Part shown: positions 32,765 through 44,054 of the stretch, piece after piece
How the letters are laid out: every line of letters starts with the position of its first letter
How positions within the stretch are numbered: the stretch's first letter is position 1
Assembly (NCBI GenBank): GCA_006176705.1
Contig: QRFJ01000375.1
Span: 62,001 to 126,000 of the forward strand
Direction of reading: 5' to 3'
Origin: Cocos nucifera
Taxonomy: Eukaryota > Streptophyta > Magnoliopsida > Arecales > Arecaceae
DNA: 64,000 nucleotides
The notes under the pieces: generated by a model
What the model was told of the DNA's origin: nothing
Databases searched by the model: none
What the model saw: only the letters and a program-made list of their open reading frames with translations
Position numbers and translations under genes: made by a program

Positions 32765-34315
32765 TCTGGTGCATGATAGTCCAATCGATCGGTCCACAGA
32801 TCCTAGTGCAGATTAGCCAGCTTAGTAGGCACGGCGAATCAAGGAGCGCTACGTGGCAGACATAGATCCTTAAGGAGTTTACCAAAAATCCATTGCAGCT
32901 CACAAGAGAAAAAAGATAATTTTGTAACAGACGGTGCATGGCGATTGGCCCAGGTCTTTCATGCACTTGGTCCATGCAGTCCAGTAGCATAGTACTTGCA
33001 TGATCGGATGGCAACCATTCATCCTGCCTTAGATCCGATGGTCAACATCAAATCCCGGTTTGATTCAAAGGCATCCAGTAGTGTTTTGCACAATCCAACT
33101 GCCTAAATTCAAGCCGATCAAGATCCAATGGCCAAAAATTGATTCTGACTTGATTAAGAAGATCAAGCATCCATCTAATGGTCCAAAATCATCCAATCAA
33201 CTGATCCGATGGTTGAGAATTAATTTGGGTCCTGTTTAAGCTATAGAAAGCCAAATTTGGTCAAATCTGGACCATTTAAATCCAATCTGATGGCAGAAAA
33301 TTATCTCAGATAGCTGAATCCATATTAGACTTGTTTTTTCTTGCTTTTCTTCAATTCTAACTTGATTTCTTTCATATTTATCTCTATAAAAAGTCCCCTA
33401 AGCCTAAGCAACGAGCAATAACCCTCCCCTCTTGGGGAATCAGCCTCTCCAAAGCTCTTCTTCATGCCATAGCCTCTCTAAAAGCTCTCTCTCTTCCTAT
33501 TTCTTTCTTCTCAAGCTTTCTTTTTTCTTTCTTCTTCTTCCTCTCTTCCAACATATCAAAAATCTAAGCCTACATCTCCACCAAAACTTCTCTCCTATTC
33601 TAAATTTCTGTCACCTGCTACTACCTAGATTCTTCTACAAGGCTCCAAGGATGAAGATTTTAGCGAGAAGCTCCTTAATGTCTAGCAGATCCTCTCTTTC
33701 TTAGGAGATCATTATGATCTTATTCTAACAAATTTTTTTATTATTCATCTTTTGTGTTTCTTTTTAATTTGCAATAAAGACTATTTTTAGTTATAATATT
33801 TTTATATTTTTATTTTCTTGCAATTAATTAGGAATAGTTTATTATCCTTGGAACGTGCTGTGATCTATGGGTATGGTTCATGCTCTTAAGATAGATTATA
33901 TTTAGATTAATTATTGGTATTATATCTAAATCAATTTAGACTAGCCTATAACTTTAAGAGACGGACTGTGATCTAAGGATACAGGCTGTGCTCTCTAAGA
34001 TAGATTAATTTTTATTAATTAGATATCAATTAAAGCATATTAAAAAAAATACCAACTGTCGGATAAGTGATCAATCAAAATCTTGAGAATCCATCTCCAT
34101 ACTTGCAACTTCTCTTTTAATTAATTTGCTATTTATTTATTTTCTTAACTAATTTAAGTAGTCTTTTAATTAATCATTTTTTAATTAATCTTAATCTTAT
34201 TTTTAATTTATTATTTAAATATAATTAATACAAACTCTATGGATACGACCCTGACTCATCCTATCTATATAGTAGTGAGTTAGATTTTATTTTTGATCAC
34301 CTATGATAGCGATCA
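32765..34315 (+). repeat. Truncated LTR of the D family, plus strand
   Basis: Mirror image of 1958-3490. It contains TATAAAAA at 33385 and ends with agcgatca. It lacks about 260 bp of the LTR start, where it meets the copia leader scrap. No primer site follows; the antisense ORF tail of Tat-2 begins at once, so this is a truncated solo LTR or the 3' LTR end of a lost element. Confidence 0.8.
33385..33392 (+). promoter_or_regulatory. TATA-like box in D-family LTR
   Basis: TATAAAAA at the same place as minus-strand TATAAAAAG (2870-2878) in the LTR of D. Confidence 0.5.
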
Positions 34316-34835
34316 CACCTTATCGCCAATTTCGTCTGCTCCCTCCACTACCGAGGAGCCTGTCCCAATCGAGGCCGCACCAAACTCCACCATCCCTCTA
34401 GAGGTCTGAGACCTCTCATTTTGTATTTTTTTTCTTCATTTGCTTTTTTTCTTATACTTGAAAAATATTTTAATCAATGAAATCAAGTTTGTTTTTATAG
34501 CAATTTTTTTTCCTTCATGAAAATTTGCATTGTGATGCCTTCATGCTTCAAGTGTAGTCTCCTGCCAAAGCCTACCCTTTACCTCAGGGTGTTCTCCGAA
34601 AAACTCATGCAAAAACTTAAGAAGGGAGGTTCATCATTTGAAGAAGCTAAGAAAGGTAGAAGACAAACTTCAAAGATTGAGAAAAAGTCATTGCTGTCTA
34701 GCTGAGAAGTTATTCGAGGATTGCTTATTGAAGAGGAAGGAACTAGAAGAAGAAGTTGTTAGCTTGAAGCAGTCTCTCGTGATGGTCGGAGTTGGTAGCT
34801 TAAAATCTGAAGAATTCAGAGCTTCTTAGGACTTT
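34316..34835 (+). pseudogene. Tat-2 antisense extra ORF, C-terminal remnant
   Basis: The first 100 bp match the 3' end of the Tat-1 extra ORF (3750-3890, reversed), sharing gccgcaccaaactcc and ccctctagaggt. A TGA near 34408 ends that frame. A second coiled-coil stretch follows (34638-34829: LRKVEDKLQRL, LEEEVVSLKQSL, then SLKSEEF and stop). The N-terminal Transposase_28 part is missing because the D-type LTR and its neighbours replaced it. The strand is opposite to the Tat-2 integrase at 62-63 kb, as for Tat-1. Confidence 0.65.
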
Positions 34836-34979
34836 ATCCTTCTCCTCTTTTATTTTTATAACTAGTCTTGCTTTACAGACCTTCCTATGTTATGGACTCT
34901 AATTTTTAATGAAATGAGTTTTCCTTTAGTTGATCTTCCATGCTACCCAAGCTTGATTTTATCAGTTCTTCATTTTCTT

Positions 34980-35450
34980 TGCTTTATCTATTGAAAAGAT
35001 GTCTTCTTCCCATCTTAGATAACCGAAGGTCTTCCTCAATATTAGGATGAGGTCCTCCTCCTTCCTGACATGGTTGGCCTTTATTTTCATTAGGATGAGG
35101 TCCTCATCCTGTCCCTAACAAGGCCATAGGGGCACAAAAGGATCGTTGTAAGGGTCTCTCTCCTCCTCCTATCTTAAATAATCAAATATCTTCATCCATA
35201 TCAAGATGAGGTTCTTCTTCTTTCTAACACGGTTGGCCACTATTTCTATTAGGGTGATGTCCTCCACCTATCCCTAATAAGGCCATAGGGGCACAAAAGG
35301 GCCATTGTAAGGGCCTCTTTCCTTTTATCTTAAATAATCGGAGGTTATCATCCATGTCAGGATGAGGTTCTCCTTCTGTTCCTAATATAATTGGCCTTTT
35401 TTCTTATCTTCCTATCAAGATGAGATTTTCCTTCTGTTCCTGATGAGGTT
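34980..35450. repeat. Tat-2 3' UTR repeat array, block 1
   Basis: Imperfect tandem repeats with the recurring phrases 'ggatgaggtcctcctcctg', 'aaggccataggggcac', 'tatcttaaataa' and 'gttggcc'. Unit starts near 35071 and 35228 are about 157 bp apart. The array is cut by element C and resumes at 43457. Confidence 0.75.
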
Positions 35451-37160
35451 TCGTTAAAATACCATAATTATCAATTTAGTCTAACTTCTTTTAAAAATAA
35501 TTAAGAGCACGTAGATTGCAACAAGTCGGGTCGAATCCATAGAAAGGCAGTGATTTTATTTTGAAATCTTTGATTTTTTTTTATGAAAAAAAATAAAAAA
35601 ATTTGAAATTAAAATTTAAGTTAAAAAAAATTATAACAATTAAATAATATAGAAAAATTAAACTTGGTACTAAGATCTACTATTTAGATCTTAGCATCTA
35701 CTTGTAAGAAATTAAAGAGTAATTAAAATAAAGTAGAATTAAAAGAGCAAAAATTAATGAACAAAAATTAAAAGAGTAATAAACTAAATTTTATATTAAA
35801 ATTAAAATTCAAAATTCAAATACAATAATTAAAAAGAAAAGAAAAAAAATAAAAAAAACTCTTAATCTTCAGATCAGCAACGATGTAGAGATGGCGTAGA
35901 AGTCGGGCTCTTCTTCTCGACACCGTCTACCTCGAAGCAACCTTTAGCCAAAGCTTGACTTCCACTCTTTACTGTAGCTTTTCTTGGATCAAATCTATTG
36001 ATTTCTAAAGGTCTGGGGTTTTTTAAATAGATGTTGAAGGGCTAGAGGATTTTTCTACAGGCATTGTGGGACTAAGGACCTTTCTAATTGTTAAAATATG
36101 AAGAATTCCAAATGAAATTTGGATTAAAAGGAGTCCTAAATGAATTCTGTTGAGTCTCCTAAATTCTAGCCATCGGATGGTGATCCGATGCTTCAAAAAA
36201 TATCAAAAACGGACATCTATAAGCCTAGATCAAGTTAGAAAATATTCTAGCCATTGGATCAAGCTCTGATTAAGGAAATCGGGCTACTGATCATGCTCTA
36301 GGAGACTGAATCACCATTGGGAGCTTTCTCCATCATTGGATTGCGCCTGGAGTGCCATCGATCGTTGGATCGTCACCTGGTGTGATATGGAAATCGAATC
36401 AAGCTTGGAAACCCCATAAACCATCCAATCTTGATCGAAATCCATCGCTACCGTTCGATCATGCCATTACTATAGCTATGGACCACATGGACTAGGTGTG
36501 CCATAATCCTTGACCAATCAGCACTAACCTTGGCTTGTGAAATTATGAAACTACCCCTGTACTCCATGATATATTTTCTGTAGATCCTTTAAGGGTCTTG
36601 GTCCACTACGCGGTGGCTTGCGATTGGCCACTTTCTGCTGAGCTGGTGGTCTATGGTCGATTTCGTGGATCGACCGCTAGTTCACTATGCACCGACGGGC
36701 CTAGTTTAGTGGGCTGTAGGCTGGCGGGCCACCATCTCTGCTTGGCCGGCTAATTGGCGTGCCGGTTAGCTAGGATGCGCTGAATTCTATGGTTGGGCTG
36801 AGCACACCAACTTCTGTGGCTGGACTGAGCGCGCTAGTTGGTTGGGAAGCATCGACTCATTTTTATTATATATTTTTTATTTTTTAAAAATTTATATTAG
36901 ATCCATTTTAACTCTGATTTGCTCCAAATTTATTTTATTATGATAAAAAAATGAGTTTTTTTATTAATATTAATATTTATTATTATTATTATTTTACTAT
37001 TTTTATTTTTTTATTATATATTATTATTTTTTATTAATTTTATTATTAATTTTATTTTTATATTATTATTATTATATTATTTATTTTTATTATTTTAAAA
37101 TATTAATATAAATTAATTAATAAGTTAATATTTTTATTAACAAATTTATGATACTTATCA
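35451..37160 (-). repeat. 3' LTR of element C
   Basis: About 1.71 kb, starting TGATAAGTATCATAAATTTG at 37160. The inner part (36950-37110) is (TTA)n-rich. The outer end lacks about 20 bp present in the 5' LTR (42369-42388), so the exact insertion edge is blurred. GC-rich patch 36600-36860. Confidence 0.8.
36955..37110. repeat. (TTA)n / A+T-rich low-complexity tract
   Basis: Runs of ttattatt and attttta near the start of the LTR of C. No coding potential. Confidence 0.85.
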
Positions 37161-37175
37161 CATCTCCCAACTTAC
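37161..37175 (-). other. Polypurine tract of element C
   Basis: Minus strand AAGTTGGGAGATG directly before the LTR start TGATAAGT. Confidence 0.75.
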
Positions 37176-38480
37176 TGATTGCTAGTTTCTTAGTAATGTA
37201 ATGCTAGTTTTTGATTAATCACCATATTTCATTAAGATCCTCCTTCATAAAACTAGCTTTAGGATTAAAGTTCAAAAGTTTAGACAGTATTATTAACTAA
37301 GTATTGAGTTTCAGAAGCAAATTTGGTGGTCGGTAATCAAAAACTTCTTTAGAATTCATCTAAAGATCTACAGTACTTATGTTTGTGATGTCTAACTTAG
37401 TATTTGGATATTAATTTAAAGGATAAATGTATCTTCTATTATCATCTATTTTGGTTAATCTTCTACATACCCCCAAAGTAGGTGCATGAATTAAGTAGTT
37501 TTCACACTGCCTTTTTCTCTCTTTTTTTTTAGAAAATATGCTGAGCATCCCAGCCTTTCCTCCACTATTTGATATGAACCTACACCCTTGACTTAGGTGT
37601 AGAGACCCAGTTACTAAGTTTAGGATAATCCACATATACTCTATCTTTTGTACTTTTTATTTTGGGGAGGTAGCTCTTTTCTTAAATTTAAGTTTCTTTA
37701 ATTGGGGTATATAGTAATTGCCAATTTTTTTAATGATAATTGAATCCTTAATTGATCTTATAATCAATACTTACTTTACCTCGTTAGTGTGCATGTGCAA
37801 TTTGAAGTGCCGATAGCCTTTAAATGACCTAAGTAGGCTACTAAAAGTCTAACAACTAATCTACTTCTTGACTCGCTACAGTCATTAGCAAATACTTTCT
37901 AACTTTATTACTTTTCTAGCCTATTTTGCTTAAGATTTTTTTTCTAAAATATGATTTATTCAAATATTTTATTTTTTATTTTATTTTTTTAATTTTTTAA
38001 TTTTTTAAAGATTTTATACATATACATATAGTATGTTTTTATTATATATATATATTTTAATTTTAAATTTTTCTATCCCCTAACTTAATCGATATTATCC
38101 TCAATGGAGAAGGTAAAATGGAAGGATGCAATAAAAGCTTTTATTATTTGTCCATCATGGATCATGAATCTTTGATTTTCCTCCAGCCTAACCACTTATT
38201 CTAAAAAGAAAATAAGCTAAAAAAAATAAATTAGATGCAAGAAGTATTGGGTTGCCTCCCAACAAGTGCTAAGTTTATCGTCTTCAATCAGATACAATGC
38301 AGCTTACTATCCTATGTCAAATATTGGACTGACAAATTTTAATGATTTTGGATTACCAATATCAAAAAAATAGTTTATTATCATTTTATTGATATATATA
38401 TTCATTATTAATTAAGAGAAAATAGTTTGTTATGCCTTTATTGATATATTCGTTATTAATTATGGGAACATAACTTGTAA
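37176..38480 (-). other. 3' untranslated region of element C
   Basis: Non-coding. It contains the phrase AGCACTTGTTGGGAGGCAAC (minus strand, 38251-38270), which I recognise as a motif that commonly follows the coding region in Athila-like and related non-autonomous gypsy elements. The reading frame at 37411-37635 has no family features. Confidence 0.6.
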
Positions 38481-38855
38481 CCCTATTCTCAGACTCTTGT
38501 TTATTAAGAATTTTTTCTATTTATTCTTCTAGAATACTTATGAATTGAGTTTGTGGTTTAGGAGTCAAATTTAATGCAATGGGTACTAGAAGGATTTTCT
38601 CTGATTCAAGAAATACATAAGTATTTCAGGCAAAGATTTTAGTTCAAGTTGTGGTGAGGCCTAAATTAAAGGACATAATGGTTTAATTTTTTCTTAGGTA
38701 AGGGCTCGATTTTCATTGACCAAGGTAATATGTGATGGGTGAGGTGAATCAAATAGGACATTCACCTCCTGGTCTGGGATTTTCTTGACAAGTTTATTCA
38801 AAAGGTCATTCTTGAGTAAATCTAAGGAGGAATCAGATTCAACTATCTCTTCTAT
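38481..38855 (-). pseudogene. Pre-RT linker remnant of element C
   Basis: On the minus strand after the protease one can read PQLELKSLPE near 38660, like the P-x-LELKPLP linker that precedes RT in gypsy polyproteins, then fragments with stops. The RT domain itself is gone, so the deletion starts just after this linker. Confidence 0.5.
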
Positions 38856-39356
38856 CTAATCAATTACAAAGTAATCTTCCTCCTCTTGAGTGTGCTTAGA
38901 GGCATTAAAAATATATATACTTACCTTTTGATCCCCAAAAGATATGTCCATGGCTCCTTTCTTACAATTGATATTGGCATTGGCAGTAGCTACAAATGGA
39001 CGACCTAGAATTATGGGATTTTGGTTTAGCTCTAGGGATGGTTCCATATCAAATATGAGGAAGTCTACTGAAAAATAATATTTATCTACTCTTACCAAAA
39101 CATCCTCAATTAAACCACGTGGTGTTTTTATAGATCTATCTGCTAGTTGCAAAATAACCAATCTTGGTTTAAGTTTTTCTATTACAAACTTTTCATAAAT
39201 TGAGGTTAGAAGTAGGTTCACACTAGCTCCTAAGTCTAACAACGCTCGGTTAAAGGTTATGCCTCCTATAACACAAGAAATTAATGGAGCACTAGGGTCT
39301 TTCATTTTTATAGGCAATAGGTCTAATAGGACTGCATTTACATCCTCAGACAACAT
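38856..39356 (-). pseudogene. Gypsy aspartic protease domain, element C
   Basis: Retropepsin-like domain that would release Gag and Pol products. The active-site motif is LLDLGASVNLLLTSIYEKF (D-L-G-A for the usual D-T/S-G-A, as in Athila-type elements). Downstream are ILQLADRS, the flap-like DVLVRVDKYYFSVDFLIFDME stretch (positions about 90-110 of this segment) and the terminal GRPFVATANANI...FGDQKV motif. It is open for 166 codons and in the same frame as the gag tail at 39465-39722. The reading frame itself looks intact; the element around it is not. Confidence 0.85.
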
Positions 39357-39464
39357 GATTCTTTTAGTTCATGGCTTACGCTTTTGAGTATGAAATTCTT
39401 TAAGAAATTTGACAAAAGCCGAGACATGCTGAATTGCATTGAGGAGGGATAAATTAATATGTAC

Positions 39465-41209
39465 TTATTTAAATAGTTTCATTAACTCATTACATGTTTC
39501 TTTCTTTTTATGGAAAGGGTCTGCTTCTATGGCTTGAGGGAACGGGGCTTTGGCTTTATATGTCTTGGGTAACTCATCTATTCTTCTCTTTCCCTTATCA
39601 ATCTTATTAGAACCAGTATCAATACTGGTTCTAGGCTTAAGTTTTTTTATGTTGTTAGCTTCAGTACTAACCTCTTCTTCTAAATTTTCTTTTTGGCTAG
39701 CATCAGTACTAGCCTCTACCACCTGGTCCTGGTATGGATCCTCAAGAATCCTACCACTTCAAAGTTCAAGAATTGCTTTGTTATTCTCTAATTGGGAATT
39801 CTTAGGTAGAATGCTAGGTTGATGACTAAATCCAAGTGGTTGGTGGACATTGGATGGGTTATTTTTAGGATTGGCAATCGATTGGCTTGGTAACTGACCT
39901 AGCTCTCTTCTCATACTAGACTCAGCTAATTATCCTATTTAAGCTTTAGCCTAGCGATGGATTGTTGTTGAGATAAGATTAATTGTCACAGCTGGTTAAA
40001 TCGATCATCGGCTAGATTAGTCTATTGAGGAGGTGGGTATGAAGGCTGATTATAATGTGGTGGCTGGGAAGGCTGACTAAGCTGACCTCTATTATAGGCA
40101 TAGTTTTGGTATTAGGATCTATTCTGATAATTTTGCACTAGTGGAGTTTGGGTCTGAGCCTGAGTCTGTTGTAGTTTCTAAGAAAAATTAGGATAATTTC
40201 TCCAACCCAAATTATATATGTTTGAAAATGGATCATTGACCAATTTGAAGTAACCTTGAGCAGTTTAAACTTACTCTTGGATGAAGGATGGAAATTGTGC
40301 AGTCATTGGACATTCACTTACACTATGGGTTGGGCTAGCACAAATAGAATAAATCTCCTGATAATTGAAAGATGGTGTATATTGTGTAGGAGATTGTTGG
40401 CCTTGGTTTAGGAATTGATCTAATTTTTGGGCAAGAAGATCAATTTTATCTAATTTTTGTGCTATTATGTTCAAGTCTGCCTTAGAATTAGGTTCTGGAG
40501 TTTTGATCTCATAAATTCCTGCCCATTTTTGTTGAGAAATTGATCTTTCATAAGAGGATAATGAAGCATGGTTAATCGAATTTTCACTTAAAGTTTCAAA
40601 CAAGGTATAAGCTTCATCCTTACTTTTGCTCATAAATGCACCTTCATAGGATGCATCTACCATTTGTCTGTATTGTTCTCCTAGACCTTCATAAAAAGCT
40701 TGGACAATTTGCCACTTAGATAGACCATGATATGGGCATTTTCTAAGAAGTTCCTTAAGTCTTTCCCATGATTCATGAATTTGTTCTCCTGAAAGCTAAG
40801 CAAATCTAGTGATAGTTCGCCTCATAATATTGATTCGACCTATGGAATAAAATTTCTTAAGAAATTCATGTTGCATCTCTACCAATGTTTGAATTGATTT
40901 TTCTATTATGCCAAGCCAATACTTGGCTTTATCTTTTAATGAGAAAGGAAACAAGGTCAGTCTAAGGTCATCATCAAAAAAATTTTGGATTTTTATCGTA
41001 GAGCAGATTTCTAAGAATTCATCCAGATAGTTGTAAGGGTCTTCATTGGTGTTTCCATAAAAAGATTGAAGCATCTAGATTATGGTCGACTCGATTTCAT
41101 AATGGCTAGCAGGGATATCTGATGATTGGATACAAGTCGATGGGTTATAAGTAGAAGAAATAAAGTATTCCTTCATCTACCTAGGTGGTTCTCCATTATT
41201 TTCAGCCAT
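39465..41209 (-). pseudogene. Athila-like gypsy gag, element C
   Basis: Capsid protein. ATG at 41209 (MAENNGEPPR, then an in-frame TAG). The gag core is at 40796-41074 (YGNTNEDPYNYLDEFLEIC, LTLFPFSLKDKAKYWL), followed by ERLKELLRKCPYHGL (about 40750), FYEGLGEQYRQMVDAS and SKSKDEAYTLFE (40560-40663), a heptad-like region QKLDKIDLLAQKLDQFLN, a cysteine motif ICASPTHSVSECP (about 40310), a Gln/Pro-rich region and the tail KAPFPQAIEADPF (39500-39560). Several nonsense codons and at least one frameshift between 40271 and 39722. Confidence 0.8.
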
Positions 41210-42344
41210 TTGATTTTTAGGTTTTATATGAATCAATCATTCAATTTTGGGATTTGGTTTGACTAGAGTAGGTAATAGCAATCTTCTACCATGCATGTAC
41301 TAGTGTAACCCTCATTTAATTTTAATTTTTTATAAATATTTTTATTTTTTTTATTTTTTTTAGAGAGAAGAAAAGAGAAGAGAAAGAAGAGAGTTTTAAG
41401 AAAGATTCCTAAAGAGTCCTGAATCTAGAGATGATAGAGAAGAATTAATTATATTTATGTTTAATATTAATTAACAAATAAGTTAGACAAGCAATCCTAA
41501 CTAAGGATTATCCTAGATCTAGATAGCTCCTAACTGCCAAGGTCACCTTCAAGCCCTCTAAGTAGAGAATCAGCCAATCAACTAGCCAGATATATGTAAG
41601 GTCGGTGAGAGTCTCCCCATTGCTTACCTTAGACATCAATTATACTTGACGAGATAAGCTAATGAAATCAATTATAAACCATCTTTTTTTGGAACGTGAT
41701 CCCTGAACCACTTTTCATAGACATCAGTTAAGTTGACTAATCCTACCCTACTCCAACTCTTGAATTTCTTATCCTATTGAGATTGAGTTCCAAGGATTGA
41801 TGTCTAATTGATTTTAATTTAGAGGCTTAGGTCAATGATGAATGCTGTTGGTTGTTTGTGGGCTAAGGAAGAATGATCAAATCCCCATCTTATCTTATTT
41901 AATTAGATTGTACCCTTAATTTGATTTAATATGAATATGCATAAAAAAATTTTTCAATCAAGTGGTTCTATGCAATTTAAATTAGATGCATGTAACTTAA
42001 TTGAATTTTGAAAAATTTACCTTGCCTCCAGCAATCACCAAAAGAAATAAAAATAAAAATAAAACTGATATGATGCATGTCCTAAGTAGTTAGGATTTCT
42101 AATCTTGTCATGAGATTTTTAATTAGATTTAAGTGGATAATTTTTAATTAATTTAAAAATAAAATAAATAATAATAAAAAAATTAGGATTTAGAATTGAT
42201 CTCACCAAATACAATTGAAAGTTTCCTCCTTGCCTTAATCTTTCTATTCTCCTTTTTTCTCTTTTTTTATTCTATAAAATAAATAAGAAAAAAATAGAAA
42301 AAAGTAAGAAAATCAAAGAAATCAAAAATTTTCTTTTTTATGCC
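41210..42344 (-). other. Leader of element C
   Basis: Non-coding. It shares the 'ctcctaactgccaaggtcacc' type block (41500-41840) with the leader of D. Confidence 0.5.
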
Positions 42345-42362
42345 TCCTCGATAACGGTACCA
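42345..42362 (-). other. Primer-binding site of element C (tRNA-Asp-like)
   Basis: Minus strand TGGTACCGTTATCGAGGA, matching TGGCGCCGTTGCCGGGGA at 14 of 18 positions; all four differences are transitions. The LTR end TATCA and agttt lie directly before it. Confidence 0.8.
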
Positions 42363-42368
42363 AAAACT

Positions 42369-43456
42369 TGATAGATCATGATACCATCGTTAAAATACCA
42401 TAATTATTAGTTTAGTCCGACTTCTTTAAAAATAATTAAGAGCACATAGATAGCAACAAGACGGGTCAAATCCATAAGAAGGTAGTGATTTTATTTTGAA
42501 ATCTTTGATTTTTTTATGAAAAGAAAAGTAAAAAATTTAGAATTAAATTTTAAATCAAAAAATAAAATTATAGAAATAAAATAATGCAAACGAAATAAAT
42601 TTTGGTACAAAGATCTATTATTTAGATCTTAGCATCTACTTGCAAGAAATTAAAGAGCAATTAAAAATAAAGCACAATTAAAAGAGCAAAAATTAAAGAA
42701 TAGAAATTAAAAGAGCAATAAACTGAATTTTATATTAAAATTAAAAGTCAAAATTCAAATATAATAATTAAAAAGAAAAGAAAAGAAATTAAAAAAACTC
42801 TTAATCTTCATATCAATAATGGCGTAGAGATAGCGTAGAAGTCTAACTCTTCTTCTCGACACTGTCTGCCTCAAAGCAACCTTCAACTAAAGTCTAACTC
42901 CCATCCTTTATCATGGCTTCTCTTGGATCAGATTCATTAATTTCTAGAGGCCTGGGGTCCTTTAAATTGGTGTTGGAGGGCTAGAAGATTTTTCTACAGG
43001 CAATGTGGGACTAAGGGCCTTTTTAATCATTCAAATATGAAAATTTCTAAGTGAAATATTAAAAGGAGTCTTGGACAAATTTTGTTGAGTCTCCTTAATT
43101 TTAGCCATCAGATGGTGATCCGATGCTTCAAAAAATACCAAAAATGGACATCTATAAGCCCCGATCAAGTTAAAAAATATTCTAGCCATTGGATCAAACT
43201 CTGATGGAGGAAATTGGGCCACTGATCATGCTTTAGAAGACTAAATCATCGTCAAGAGCTTTCTCCACCATTGGATTGTGCCTGGAGTGCCATCGGCCAT
43301 CGGATCATCACTTAGGTGATATGCAAACCGAATCAAGCTTGGAAACCCCATGGACTGTCCAATCTTGATCGGAATCCACCACTACCTTCCGATCGTGCCA
43401 TTACTGTAGATGTGGACTGCATGAACTGGGTGTGCCATAAGCCTTGATACTTATCA
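42369..43456 (-). repeat. 5' LTR of element C (internally deleted)
   Basis: Only about 1.09 kb against 1.71 kb for the 3' LTR. After the first 10-12 bases of the LTR (TGATAAGTATCA) it jumps to the region equivalent to 36530 of the 3' LTR. About 630 bp of U3 is missing. Confidence 0.8.
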
Positions 43457-44054
43457 GTTGGCCCTTATCTTTATTGGGATGAGGTCCTCCTTCTATTCCT
43501 AACAAGGTCATAGTGACGCCAAAGGGCCATTGTATGGGCCTCTTCTCTCCTATCTTAAATAATCGAAAGTCTTCATCTATATTAGGATGAGGTTCTCCTC
43601 ATGTTCTTGATATGGTTGGCCTTTTTCTTATCCTCCAGTTAGGACTAGGTCTTCCTCCTGTTCCTAATGGGGTTGGCCTTTATCTTTATTAGGGTGAGGT
43701 CCTCCTCTTATCCCTAATAAGATCATAGGGGCATCAAAGGGCCATTATATGGACCTCTCCCCTCCTCCTATCTTAAATAACCAGAGGTTTTCATCTGTGT
43801 CAAGACTAGGTTCTCCTCCTATTCCTAATATGGTTGGCTTTTTTCTTGTCCTCCTGTCAAGATGAGGTCTTCCTTCTGTTTCTGATGAGGTTGACTTTTA
43901 TCTTTGTTAGGACGAGATCCTCCTCCTATCCCTAACAAGGTCATAGGGGCAACAAAGGACTATTTTATGGGCCTCTCCACTCCTTCTATCTTAAATAATT
44001 GGAGGTCTTCATCCGTATCATGATGAGGTTCTCCTTCTATTCCTGACATAGTTG
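43457..44054. repeat. Tat-2 3' UTR repeat array, block 2
   Basis: Continuation of the array of 34980-35450 after element C. Two successive unit starts (gttggcctttatctttatta near 43672 and gttgacttttatctttgtta near 43890) are about 218 bp apart. The longer unit has an extra 'ttcttgtcctcctgtcaaga' segment. The block is cut by copia A at 44054. Confidence 0.75.
44050..44054. repeat. Target-site duplication of copia A, left (AGTTG)
   Basis: AGTTG before the LTR at 44055. The same five bases follow the outer LTR end at 61755-61759. The Tat-2 repeat phrase '(c)ata(g)gttggcc' is restored when A is removed. Confidence 0.95.

Larger units (their letters stand above)
35451..43456 (-). mobile_element. 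Non-autonomous gypsy element C (gag-protease only, 8.0 kb)
   Basis: Minus-strand element with two LTRs (42369-43456 and 35451-37160), a tRNA-Asp-type primer site, leader, gag, aspartic protease and a polypurine tract. RT, RNase H and integrase are absent. It is inserted in the 3' UTR repeat of Tat-2: the flanks read ...gatgaggtt and gttggccc..., and joined through the shared gtt they restore the repeat phrase gatgaggttggcc. It resembles TR-GAG-type non-autonomous elements. It probably depended on a full Athila-like partner. Confidence 0.85.

Noticed and set aside
33432..33704. 90-codon plus-strand reading frame rich in Ser/Leu
   Set aside because: It lies in the U5 part of a D-family LTR, is low complexity, and is not open in the homologous LTR at 1958-3749. 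It is not a gene.
37411..37635. 74-codon minus-strand frame in the 3' UTR of element C
   Set aside because: No motif, next to the polypurine tract, and composition like the surrounding UTR.
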